NCBI GenBank assembly: GCA_023265215.1
Contig: JAHFUH010000321.1
Coordinates: 1 to 6,475, forward strand
DNA: 6,475 bases
Source: Acidobacteriota bacterium
GTDB taxonomy: Bacteria; Acidobacteriota; UBA6911
Direction: 5' to 3'
Shown here piece by piece: positions 1 to 5,570 of the stretch (position 1 is its first letter; every line of letters starts with the position of its first letter). Below the pieces are notes generated by a model. That model ran no database searches. It worked only from the letters and a program-made list of their open reading frames with translations, and had not been told where the DNA came from. Made by a program: the position numbers and the translations under genes.

Positions 1-150
1 GATCTGCTCGGGATATTCCCTGCTCGGACTGCTTGTCTTGGTGGGCGTCCGGGGCAGCACGGGGCGGGGCATGTATTTTTGCTGGTAGAATTGAAACAGA
101 ATAAAAACCAGCACTGATAGTCCAATGGCTAATATTGCGCGTTTTTCCAT
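1..150 (-). CDS. yidC: Membrane protein insertase YidC, N-terminal fragment (cut by window edge)
   Basis: This is the first 50 codons of a gene that continues beyond position 1. The product starts MEKRAILAIGLSVLVFILFQ, the typical opening of Gram-negative YidC: a short basic N-terminus followed by a first transmembrane helix at about residues 5-22. A polar, proline-rich stretch follows and would lead into the periplasmic domain. YidC inserts and folds inner-membrane proteins, alone or together with SecYEG. The catalytic membrane core lies outside the window. The start codon is the ATG read from 150 down to 148, 36 bases after the stop of yidD on the same strand. The assignment rests on the N-terminal sequence plus the order rpmH-rnpA-yidD-yidC, in which yidC is the expected next gene. 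Confidence 0.9.
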   Translation of the reverse strand, partial: MEKRAILAIGLSVLVFILFQFYQQKYMPRPVLPRTPTKTSSPSREYPEQI

Positions 151-186
151 GATCTATAGTAGATATTTTGCTGAAACGGGTTCCGC

Positions 187-432
187 TTACGGGACTGGAT
201 CAAAGCCTCCGGCGCAAAAAGGATTGCACCTCAGCAAGCGTTTTGCGCCCAGCGCAAGACCTCTTAAAATTCCCTTTCGTTTGATTGCCTGGTACATGTA
301 AATCGAACAGGTCGGCTCAAAGCGGCAGGAGCGGGGCAGGAGCGGCGAAATGTATCGCTTATAAATTTTCAGCAAAATCAATATCAGCGCCGCGAGGGGT
401 CTGTTGATTTTGCGGGAAAACGGGAATGCCAT
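187..432 (-). CDS. yidD: Membrane protein insertion efficiency factor YidD
   Basis: This 81-residue protein is a small, membrane-associated factor that helps YidC-dependent insertion of inner-membrane proteins. It carries the whole family signature: a hydrophobic or amphipathic N-terminal segment at about residues 12-22, the stretch YKRYISPLLP at 24-33, then CRFEPTCS at 36-43, and a C-terminal RCNPFCAGGFDPVP. Four cysteines (36, 42, 69, 73) are present. The length is normal for the family. The ATG lies directly behind GGAGCGAG, a plausible ribosome binding site. It sits 35 bases after rnpA and 36 bases before yidC, all on the same strand, so it is probably co-transcribed with them. Identification is firm. 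Confidence 0.95.
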   Translation of the reverse strand: MAFPFSRKINRPLAALILILLKIYKRYISPLLPRSCRFEPTCSIYMYQAIKRKGILRGLALGAKRLLRCNPFCAGGFDPVP

Positions 433-467
433 CTCGCTCCATTCTGATATGATAAAATCTGGCCTTT

Positions 468-821
468 TTATCGGCAGATCCTATGAACTGCAGCCAGAAA
501 TTCGCTCCGCAGCTCACTATACACCGCAACAGCGCTTCCTGCTTTGGCGTTGACTACCATATCCAGCCTGCTCGGAATTTCGCCGTATGACCTTCGGAAA
601 ATTTCCCGAAACAGCCGTTTGACTCTGTTCCGGACAACGGCGCCTCCAACCTTTCGTGACACCGTAATTCCAAGGCGATGATAGCTTTTTCCGTTCTCTT
701 GTCCAAAAAGAACGAATTTCTCTGAGTGTATTTTTCTGCCCTTTTTGTAGAGCCGTTGATAGTCCGAGGAGCGTACGATCCGGACTTCATGCCTGAACTC
801 CTCAGGGTTTTCCTTAGCCAC
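468..821 (-). CDS. rnpA: Ribonuclease P protein component
   Basis: This 117-residue basic protein is the protein subunit of ribonuclease P, which together with the M1-type RNA cuts the 5' leader from precursor tRNAs. The family pattern is clear: a strand/helix opening with RSSDYQRLYKKGRK at about 17-30, then LGITVSRKVGGAVVRNRVKR, in which the RNR motif (residues 64-66) begins the conserved basic helix RNRVKRLFREIFRR. The start is a GTG at 821-819. An in-frame TGA lies directly upstream, so no longer start is possible, and the next in-frame ATG is deep inside the protein. The start overlaps the last 8 bases of rpmH in a different frame, which suggests translational coupling with that gene. Overlapping rpmH-rnpA starts are known in other bacteria. 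Confidence 0.95.
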   Translation of the reverse strand: MAKENPEEFRHEVRIVRSSDYQRLYKKGRKIHSEKFVLFGQENGKSYHRLGITVSRKVGGAVVRNRVKRLFREIFRRSYGEIPSRLDMVVNAKAGSAVAVYSELRSEFLAAVHRICR

Positions 822-957
822 TCACCGTCAGCCTTTTTCTGCCCTTTGCGCGCCTGCGCTTCAGAACCAGCTGGCCGCCCTTGCTCGACATCCGCTCCCT
901 GAAGCCGTGCACTTTCTTCCTCTTGCTGTTGTTTGGTTGGAACGTTCTTTTACTCAT
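814..957 (-). CDS. rpmH: 50S ribosomal protein L34
   Basis: The product has 47 residues and begins MSKRTFQPNNSKRKKVHGFR, followed by ERMSSKGGQLVLKRRRAKGR. This is the standard L34 sequence (KRTfQPs..KR...HGFR.RM.t..Gr.vl..RR.KGRk.Lt). L34 is a small, very basic component of the large ribosomal subunit. The reading frame is open further upstream and could give a 62-residue product, but the family always starts at the MSKRT methionine, and a GGAGA ribosome binding site precedes that ATG by about 12 bases. It is the first gene of the rpmH-rnpA-yidD-yidC cluster and overlaps rnpA by 8 bases. Confidence 0.97.
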   Translation of the reverse strand: MSKRTFQPNNSKRKKVHGFRERMSSKGGQLVLKRRRAKGRKRLTVSG

Positions 958-1004
958 GATATCTGTGTCTCCATAACTGCTTCCGTCTGAATACAAAGAC
1001 ATAA

Positions 1005-1033
1005 ATCATAGGAATTGCACGCCCAAAAAGCAA
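1005..1033 (-). promoter_or_regulatory. Predicted sigma-70-type promoter for rpmH cluster
   Basis: Read on the minus strand, a -35-like TTGCTT (1033-1028) is separated by exactly 17 bases from a -10-like TATGAT (1010-1005), which matches TATAAT at five of six positions. Transcription would begin near 998 and leave a 5' leader of about 40 bases before the rpmH ATG. The -35 box is only a partial match. Position and spacing support the call, but there is no experimental evidence. Confidence 0.6.
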
Positions 1034-1158
1034 GTCTAATGCCAAGATTGGTTCTAACCCAGGAATGTTCCGGCATAATTTTTGACCCGTGACGACCTTC
1101 GGACTTGCGCCAACTGGAAAAACACAGACATCTAACAGCCTTATTTTTCTATACATCT

Positions 1159-1190
1159 AGGAGAAGGTTTTTCTATATTTAACCGCTCCT
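1159..1190. repeat. Imperfect inverted repeat in the symporter leader
   Basis: The arms are AGGAG-AA-GGTT on the left (1159-1169) and AACC-G-CTCCT on the right (1181-1190). They can pair as 5 plus 4 base pairs with a small internal loop around an 11-base AT-rich loop. The repeat lies about 70-100 bases before the symporter start. It could be an operator for a dimeric regulator or a hairpin in the mRNA leader; the sequence alone does not decide. Confidence 0.4.
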
Positions 1191-1243
1191 TTGTAGTAGA
1201 ACCTTATGCGCAAACAGCCAAACAAAAAACCCGGATAGTCCAA

Positions 1244-1250
1244 GGGAGGG
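1244..1250 (+). promoter_or_regulatory. Ribosome binding site of the symporter gene
   Basis: GGGAGGG lies 6 bases before the ATG at 1257. It is a strong purine-rich site at normal spacing and fixes the start of the symporter. Confidence 0.8.
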
Positions 1251-1256
1251 AATTTA

Positions 1257-2747
1257 ATGTCAACAGCATTGGTGATCGCACTTGCTTACTTCCTCATCCT
1301 GAGTCTTGGCACAAGCCTTTATCTTAGAAAAAAAATAAAATCAGGCAGCGATTTTGTAACTGGTGGCGGCACGCTGGCTTGGCCTCTGGTTATGGCCGGA
1401 TTTGTTCTTGCTCCCTTGGGAAGCGGACATACTATGTCCCTATGGGAAGCCTCAGCGAATATGGGGGCTTCTGTTTTGTGGTGGGGTATGATGTCCGGCG
1501 GCGTGTTTGTCCCTCTTTTTGTGCTCTGGTTCGGCCCCTGGTTCCGCAGGCTGAACGTCCAGACCTTCCCGGAAGGAATGGGCAAAATTTTTGGCGAACG
1601 GATTGGATGGCTTATATCTGCTATTTTTCCTGCCCAATTGATCGGCATCTGCATTGCTGAAATAACGGCTACAGCCACAGCATTTTACGCTCTGGGCGGC
1701 GGCAGCATTCCCTTTAATCCCTGGTGCATCTTATTGGCGGTAGGTTTGACGATTATCTATATCCTCGTTGGCGGTTTGGCGCAGGCTGCCTGGATGAACA
1801 TGTTTAACGCTGTTATGCTGATTGTGGGTTCCTTTCTGGCTGTTTTCGCAACCGGTTCCTGGCTTGCCGGACACGGTGGATGGCGATCCGTATCCGATGC
1901 TTACGCCCAAGCAGGAACAGCCTGGAAAACGAGTATTACGAATTTCTCGCCGGACGTTGTCTTCGGCATAATTTTCCCCTGCCTTATTCTTTTGGTATTT
2001 ATGTGCAGCGCATCTCAGGTGCAGAACCAACCCATGCTTCTGGCCCGGTCTGAGTCCGATATCCGGCGCGGCGTTTTCTGGGCTTCCTTCATCAATAGCC
2101 TGTCCACTTATCCATGGGTTATCCTCGCTTTGGTAGGCATGTCTATTCCCGCCATTGCTGTCGGGGGCGCCAAACTGTCTTTGCCTGGACTTGCATTGAT
2201 GGCGCTTCCTCAGTGGATAGTGGGCCTTTTAATGATAGCCCTTCTCGCTGCAACTCTTTCGACAACCGGCGGTCTGATTCTGGCATCGTCCCACATTATT
2301 GTTCATGACATCTTCAAGCGAGCTGTCCACCCCAAAATGAGCGATTCCACGTTCTTGCTATTGACCAGGGTCATGATTTTCGTTTGCTCGGGCCTGGTCA
2401 TTATTCCTGCTTTAAAACTCCCGTATCTCTTCTCGATTTTCATGTGGACCTTCTCGTTTGCGATCCCCGTCTTTGGCGTCTATTTAATCGGGATGATGTG
2501 GAAGGTCAACAAAGTTGCGGCCTGGACTACTATTCTGGCAGGTTACTTTGCAAACTTCCTCTGGACTTTTGCCGCCCCAACCTGGCTGCCTTCCTATTTG
2601 AGCTTAAACGTATACCCCACAACTTTTGCTACTCTGGTGGTCGGAGTTGTTATGAACCTCATCCTTCCGGGTGAACCTGCTTATTTGCATCAGTTAAAAA
2701 CGGCTGAACAAAAATCGAAAGTTGCCGCCTTAGCCGCAAAAATGTAG
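1257..2747 (+). CDS. Sodium:solute symporter (SSS family), substrate unknown
   Basis: This 496-residue, very hydrophobic protein has about 12-13 predicted transmembrane helices, the usual layout of SSS (LeuT-fold) transporters, which use the sodium gradient to import organic solutes. Family landmarks appear in order: an N-terminal helix at about 4-23; SDFVTGGGTLAWP at 31-43, which corresponds to the family's (S/D)DF..(A/G)GR motif; GGLAQAAWMNMFNAVML at 172-188, where the often-seen D and Q of this segment are N; NQPMLLARSESDIRRG at 257-272; and LLAATLSTTGG at 329-339 followed by HDIFKR. The last segment is the helix that carries the Na2-site hydroxyl residues in vSGLT-type proteins, here probably S335 and T336. 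The usual aspartate in STADS is replaced (STTGG). The start is supported by a GGGAGGG site. Two tiny genes follow on the same strand and probably belong to the same operon. The substrate cannot be told from sequence; carboxylates, amino acids or vitamins are all possible in this family. Confidence 0.9.
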   Translation: MSTALVIALAYFLILSLGTSLYLRKKIKSGSDFVTGGGTLAWPLVMAGFVLAPLGSGHTMSLWEASANMGASVLWWGMMSGGVFVPLFVLWFGPWFRRLNVQTFPEGMGKIFGERIGWLISAIFPAQLIGICIAEITATATAFYALGGGSIPFNPWCILLAVGLTIIYILVGGLAQAAWMNMFNAVMLIVGSFLAVFATGSWLAGHGGWRSVSDAYAQAGTAWKTSITNFSPDVVFGIIFPCLILLVFMCSASQVQNQPMLLARSESDIRRGVFWASFINSLSTYPWVILALVGMSIPAIAVGGAKLSLPGLALMALPQWIVGLLMIALLAATLSTTGGLILASSHIIVHDIFKRAVHPKMSDSTFLLLTRVMIFVCSGLVIIPALKLPYLFSIFMWTFSFAIPVFGVYLIGMMWKVNKVAAWTTILAGYFANFLWTFAAPTWLPSYLSLNVYPTTFATLVVGVVMNLILPGEPAYLHQLKTAEQKSKVAALAAKM

Positions 2748-2755
2748 TTATCCAA

Positions 2756-2761
2756 AGGAGG
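2756..2761 (+). promoter_or_regulatory. Perfect ribosome binding site before first small gene
   Basis: AGGAGG lies 8 bases before the ATG at 2770 and 8 bases after the symporter stop codon. This is a consensus Shine-Dalgarno site and the main argument that the 35-codon frame behind it is translated. Confidence 0.8.
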
Positions 2762-2769
2762 AATAAAAA

Positions 2770-2877
2770 ATGGCGTGGCCATGGAAGATCTTGTTGTTTC
2801 AGTTTTTCGTGACGATGGGGCTGGCCTTGTTTTTCTATATTATCTGGAGACTGAACCATCGCGGACAAAAATGGTAG
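2770..2877 (+). CDS. Small single-helix membrane protein A, likely symporter accessory peptide
   Basis: This is a 35-residue frame starting MAWPWKILLFQFFVTMGLAL and ending in RLNHRGQKW. Residues 7-26 form one strongly hydrophobic stretch, long enough to cross the membrane once. The basic tail (R27, H30, R31, K34) suggests that the C-terminus faces the cytoplasm. The gene starts 22 bases after the symporter stop behind a perfect AGGAGG site at good spacing. Small one-helix proteins are known behind some sodium-coupled transporters, where they are described as symporter small accessory proteins or small subunits (for example MetS with the NSS transporter MetP). A similar role is an inference from position and shape; I do not recognise the family by sequence. 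It is missed by gene callers with a length cut-off. Confidence 0.75.
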   Translation: MAWPWKILLFQFFVTMGLALFFYIIWRLNHRGQKW

Positions 2878-2892
2878 GAGCGCTGGAAATAA

Positions 2893-2898
2893 AGGAGG
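2893..2898 (+). promoter_or_regulatory. Perfect ribosome binding site before second small gene
   Basis: AGGAGG lies 6 bases before the ATG at 2905, between the stop of the first small gene (2877) and the start of the second. Two consecutive consensus sites, each correctly placed before a short frame, are unlikely by chance. Confidence 0.8.
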
Positions 2899-2904
2899 CA
2901 AAAG

Positions 2905-3018
2905 ATGCCGGTATTAGATTCTGCAATCGCCTATTATTTGTGCGGCATTATGGTAGTTTTGGGCCTTATAACCTTGATAGGTGCTACCAGGCAGCATATG
3001 AACAAAAACAAGAAGTGA
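2905..3018 (+). CDS. Small single-helix membrane protein B, likely symporter accessory peptide
   Basis: This is a 37-residue frame starting MPVLDSAIAYYLCGIMVVLG and ending in RQHMNKNKK. One hydrophobic segment spans about residues 7-27. An acidic residue (D5) lies before it and a cluster of basic residues after it, again predicting a cytoplasmic C-terminus. It begins 27 bases after the first small gene and has a perfect AGGAGG site 6 bases upstream. Its short polar N-terminus, single helix and basic tail resemble the small accessory proteins annotated beside SSS symporters, but I cannot confirm family membership without a profile search. It may bind the symporter and help its stability or activity (inference). 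A longer frame overlaps both small genes in another phase (2775-3059) but lacks a ribosome binding site. Confidence 0.75.
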   Translation: MPVLDSAIAYYLCGIMVVLGLITLIGATRQHMNKNKK

Positions 3019-3029
3019 GTATAGCGTTA

Positions 3030-3050
3030 TTGATATTGCAACAGTATCAA
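3030..3050 (+). terminator. Hairpin behind the symporter operon, possible terminator or mRNA stabiliser
   Basis: The arms TTGATATTG (3030-3038) and CAGTATCAA (3042-3050) can form nine consecutive pairs, one of them a G-U wobble, closed by the three-base loop CAA. It lies 12 bases after the stop of the second small gene. There is no T-run after it and the stem is AT-rich, so it is not a classic intrinsic terminator. An mRNA 3'-end stabilising hairpin or a protein-binding palindrome is equally possible. Confidence 0.4.
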
Positions 3051-3066
3051 ACCCTATAGAAAAGCT

Positions 3067-3473
3067 GTGGAACCTCTTGTCCTAACCGACAAATCCATAC
3101 GCCCGACAGATGACCTGATCTTCTCCATCATTGGGCAAGATAGCGTTTATTGGCGAAAACTGATCGCCGACGTGCATTTAAAATATCCCACCGCCCAGGA
3201 ACAGTGGAACTATTATAGAGACGGGAAAACTAGCTGTTCCGGATGATCCTCAAGAAAAAACCCTGCTTGGGATCGGCATACTAAAGGATACATTCCGGGT
3301 TACCTTCTATTTCGGCGATAAAGCCGAACCCCTCATCAAAAAACAGCAAGCTTCCTCCAAGCAGGATAGACGATTTTATATCCGGGAAGCTCTATGGCAA
3401 AATCAGAGCCATTTCCACGAAGGTTCAATGCACAGCCGATATTGAAAATTGCCTTAAGCTTGTGAATAAGGGT
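3067..3473 (+). pseudogene. DUF3788-like protein, broken by several frameshifts
   Basis: No intact gene lies here, but joined frames restore a protein of about 135 residues that resembles the DUF3788 family as I remember it (function unknown). The first piece (3067 to about 3228) begins at a GTG and reads VEPLVLTDKSIRPTDDLIFS, ending in EQWNYYRDGK. The second (about 3234-3259) reads LFRMILKKK. The third (3260 to about 3337) reads LLGIGILKDTFRVTFYFGDK followed by AEPLI. The fourth (about 3339-3473) includes KLPPSRIDDFISGKLYGKIR, then AISTKV and ends near CLKLVNKGL. The shifts are a loss of one base near 3229-3233, where a TAG also stands at the expected tryptophan codon; a loss of one A in the A-run at 3255-3260; and a gain of one A in the run at 3338-3343. 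The last frame stays open to a TGA at 3573-3575. No ribosome binding site precedes the GTG. The total length matches the family, so the gene is complete but decayed. It has no visible link with its neighbours. Confidence 0.75.
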
Positions 3474-3575
3474 TTGGGGGTTCTTGAGACAAAACGCGGA
3501 ATTAAGTTACTCTGCGAGGGTGGTAAACTCGGGTTAGGCGTGGTTGGTTACTGCATTTGCTCTATGGTTTCTTGA

Positions 3576-3604
3576 TTGACAAAACCGGTAAACAATATTA
3601 ATTT
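3576..3604 (+). promoter_or_regulatory. Predicted promoter of the suf operon
   Basis: A perfect -35 box TTGACA (3576-3581) is followed after 17 bases by TAATTT (3599-3604), a weak -10 match (three of six). Transcription would begin near 3611, about 47 bases before the regulator gene. The strong -35 with a poor -10 would suit a promoter under control of a regulator. The start site is predicted only. Confidence 0.5.
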
Positions 3605-3605
3605 G

Positions 3606-3630
3606 ATACTGGACCGTTTTAGTACTGTTT
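3606..3630 (+). promoter_or_regulatory. IscR type-1-like operator candidate
   Basis: This 25-base imperfect palindrome, with left part ATACTGGACCG and right part TAGTACTGTTT around a TTT centre, agrees at 19 of 25 positions with the degenerate E. coli IscR type-1 consensus as I remember it. The left half and the centre fit best; the right half is weaker. It covers the predicted transcription start of the Rrf2-type regulator gene, where a bound repressor would block transcription. The regulator's binding specificity is not known, so this is a hypothesis. Confidence 0.45.
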
Positions 3631-3657
3631 ATTAACACTATTCGAAGAAAGACTAAA

Positions 3658-4149
3658 ATGCTTCGAGTCACTAAGTTAGCCGATTATGGGATTGTTATGC
3701 TTACGTACCTGGCGGCAAATCGCGAGAGCACGTACACGGCTCGTGACATGGCAAAAATAGTGCAACTTCCCCTTCCGGTTGTCAGCAAAGTGCTGAAATT
3801 GCTGGGCAAAGCAGGATTGCTGACTTCTCAGAGGGGAACAAAAGGCGGCTATAGCCTGGCCCGCGACCCGCAGGAAATTACGGTGGCGACTGTTATTCGC
3901 GCGCTTGAAGGTCCAATAGCTGTTACCGAATGCATTGCCGTGAATCGAGACTGCAATCTGGAGTTGGGGTGCCCCGTTCGCACCAACTGGCATCTCATTA
4001 ATCATGCAATTCAGTCTGCCCTGGAAAAGATAACTTTGGCAGAAATGACAAAGCCTTTAAATCAATCCCTCGTTTGCCTGAATCTGCCGGTACCTGAAAC
4101 AGCGTCGAAAAACCTGGATATTAGTTATGAGCGCCAACAGCAACATTGA
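3658..4149 (+). CDS. Rrf2-family SUF system regulator (IscR/SufR-like, Fe-S sensing)
   Basis: This 163-residue protein opens with MLRVTKLADYGIVMLTYLA, the hallmark of the Rrf2 subgroup that regulates suf operons (TIGR02944-type, FeS assembly SUF system regulator). A winged helix-turn-helix occupies about residues 1-80: the recognition region is around TARDMAKIVQLPLPVVSKVL (27-46), and the wing carries QRGTKGGYSLAR (58-69). Three cysteines, C92, C99 and C105, spaced C-x6-C-x5-C, match the Fe-S ligand cysteines of IscR (C92, C98, C104). The residue corresponding to the IscR histidine ligand (H107) is arginine here (R108), so the fourth ligand may differ. The protein probably binds an Fe-S cluster and adjusts suf expression to cluster demand (family knowledge plus inference). 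Its last 23 bases overlap the start of sufB, which indicates coupled translation in one operon. The ribosome binding site is weak (GAAGAAAG). Confidence 0.9.
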   Translation: MLRVTKLADYGIVMLTYLAANRESTYTARDMAKIVQLPLPVVSKVLKLLGKAGLLTSQRGTKGGYSLARDPQEITVATVIRALEGPIAVTECIAVNRDCNLELGCPVRTNWHLINHAIQSALEKITLAEMTKPLNQSLVCLNLPVPETASKNLDISYERQQQH

Positions 4150-5569
4150 AGAGCTTGCCAACCGGGAATACAAGTATGGTTTCGTGACGGACATCGAAAC
4201 CGACACCATTCCCCGCGGCCTTAATGAGGAAATTATACGCCTCATTTCAGCCAAGAAAAATGAACCGGAGTTCATGCTAGATTGGAGGCTGAAAGCCTAC
4301 CGCCATTGGCAAACAATGAAGGATCCCACTTGGGCCAACGTTCATTTCGAGCCAATCAATTACCAGGACATCTGCTATTACGCAGCTCCGAAAATGAAGT
4401 CGAAGCCCAAAAGCCTTGACGAAGTCGATCCCGAACTCCTGGCCACTTACGAAAAGCTTGGCATACCTCTAAGGGAGCGCGACCTACTGGCGGGAGTTGC
4501 CGTGGACGCCGTTTTCGACAGCATCTCTGTTGCTACCACATTCAAGGAGAAGCTTGCCGAGCTGGGAATCATCTTTTGCTCCTTTTCCGAAGCAGTGCAG
4601 AATCACCCGGAGCTTGTTCGCCGCTACCTAGGCGATGTCGTCCCTTTCACCGATAATCTTTTTGCCGCGTTGAACTCGGCCGTTTTCTCCGATGGTTCTT
4701 TTTGCTATATCCCAAAAGGGGTGCGCTGCCCAATGGAGCTGTCCACATATTTCCGCATTAACGCCGCGTCCACCGGCCAATTCGAACGCACCCTCATTAT
4801 TGCGGACGAGGGAAGCTATGTGAGTTACCTGGAGGGCTGCACTGCGCCAATGCGCGATGAAAACCAACTCCATGCCGCGGTGGTTGAACTGATCGCCCAT
4901 GACAATGCTCAGATTAAGTACTCAACCGTGCAAAACTGGTATCCTGGAGATAAAAATGGCAAAGGCGGAATTTTTAATTTCGTGACGAAGCGGGGTAAAT
5001 GCAAGGGAGTCAATTCAAAAATATCCTGGACACAGGTCGAGACAGGATCTGCCATCACATGGAAATATCCAAGCTGCATCCTGATGGGAGACAACTCGAT
5101 CGGCGAATTCTATTCTGTGGCGCTCACAAACAATTATCAGCAGGCGGATACCGGCACAAAAATGATTCATATGGGGAAAAACACGCGATCCACAATTGTG
5201 TCCAAAGGGATTTCCGCGGGGCATGGCCAAAATACCTATCGCGGAATGGTTAAGATATTGAAAAACGCCGATAACGCGCGGAACTATTCCCGATGTGATT
5301 CTCTTTTGCTGAGTGATAAATGCGGCGCCCACACATTTCCCTACATTGAGGTTAAAAACTCGACGGCTCTAATGGAGCATGAAGCTTCCACGTCCAAAAT
5401 CGGGGAAGATCAGCTCTTCTATTGCCAGCAACGCGGCATTTCCTCCGAAGCCGCCGTCTCAATGATCGTCAATGGATTCTGCAAGGAAGTTTTCAAGGAG
5501 CTGCCCATGGAATTTGCGGTTGAAGCTCAGAAATTGCTGGGAGTCAGTCTTGAAGGATGCGTCGGTTGA
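4127..5569 (+). CDS. sufB: Fe-S cluster assembly scaffold protein SufB
   Basis: This 480-residue protein is the scaffold subunit of the SufBCD complex, on which Fe-S clusters are built from cysteine-derived sulfur in the cytoplasm. Family features include the N-terminal YKYGFVTDIETDTIPRGLNE (15-34), NEPEFMLDWRLKAYRHW (45-61), and the beta-helix core with DGSFCYIPKGVRCP (189-202) and SYLEGCTAPMRDENQLHAAV (233-252). Near the C-terminal end of the core come RCDSLLLSDKCGAHTFPYIE (389-408) and MEHEASTSKI (416-425). C390 corresponds to the essential C405 of E. coli SufB and E419 to its E434; the spacing of 29 residues is identical. C238 probably corresponds to C254 of E. coli. The length is close to the 495 residues of the E. 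coli protein. The ATG lies inside the regulator gene with a 23-base overlap. The next in-frame ATG (codon 50) would remove conserved sequence, so this start is secure although its ribosome binding site is weak. Confidence 0.97.
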   Translation: MSANSNIEELANREYKYGFVTDIETDTIPRGLNEEIIRLISAKKNEPEFMLDWRLKAYRHWQTMKDPTWANVHFEPINYQDICYYAAPKMKSKPKSLDEVDPELLATYEKLGIPLRERDLLAGVAVDAVFDSISVATTFKEKLAELGIIFCSFSEAVQNHPELVRRYLGDVVPFTDNLFAALNSAVFSDGSFCYIPKGVRCPMELSTYFRINAASTGQFERTLIIADEGSYVSYLEGCTAPMRDENQLHAAVVELIAHDNAQIKYSTVQNWYPGDKNGKGGIFNFVTKRGKCKGVNSKISWTQVETGSAITWKYPSCILMGDNSIGEFYSVALTNNYQQADTGTKMIHMGKNTRSTIVSKGISAGHGQNTYRGMVKILKNADNARNYSRCDSLLLSDKCGAHTFPYIEVKNSTALMEHEASTSKIGEDQLFYCQQRGISSEAAVSMIVNGFCKEVFKELPMEFAVEAQKLLGVSLEGCVG

Positions 5570-5570
5570 C

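Larger units (their letters stand above)
958..1256. promoter_or_regulatory. Divergent intergenic region between rpmH and the symporter gene
   Basis: This stretch of 299 bases separates two divergently transcribed units and must hold promoters for both. The rpmH promoter is visible. For the symporter no convincing promoter was found: a -10-like TATACA at 1150-1155 has only a poor -35 partner (CAGACA at 1125-1130, 19-base spacing). Further downstream lies an imperfect inverted repeat at 1159-1190. No DnaA-box cluster, riboswitch or tRNA was recognised. Confidence 0.5.

Noticed and set aside
814..1002. Longer rpmH start giving 62 residues
   Set aside because: L34 proteins begin at the MSKRT methionine. 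The extra 15 residues are not family-like, and the longer start falls directly at the predicted transcription start.
1061..1070. Short repeat GGAA-TG-TTCC resembling a damage-response operator
   Set aside because: It is only four bases per arm and does not match a known LexA box; short repeats like this are expected by chance.
1071..1086. Sigma-54-like element (CGGCAT, then TTGAC) upstream of the symporter
   Set aside because: The GG element is present with the right distance, but the second element reads GA instead of the required GC and the first base of the consensus is also changed. Too weak to call.
950..1156. A 68-codon minus-strand frame in the region upstream of rpmH
   Set aside because: It covers the rpmH promoter and start, has no recognised similarity and no good ribosome binding site. 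It is most likely chance.
1319..1678. A 119-codon minus-strand frame inside the symporter gene
   Set aside because: It is antisense to a clear SSS transporter gene and has no ribosome binding site or family resemblance. The same applies to the other frames antisense to or nested in sufB and sufC.
2775..3059. A 94-codon plus-strand frame overlapping both small membrane protein genes
   Set aside because: It has no ribosome binding site at its start and its product shows no hydrophobic pattern or family resemblance. The two shorter frames in the same stretch each have a perfect AGGAGG site and a clear transmembrane segment.
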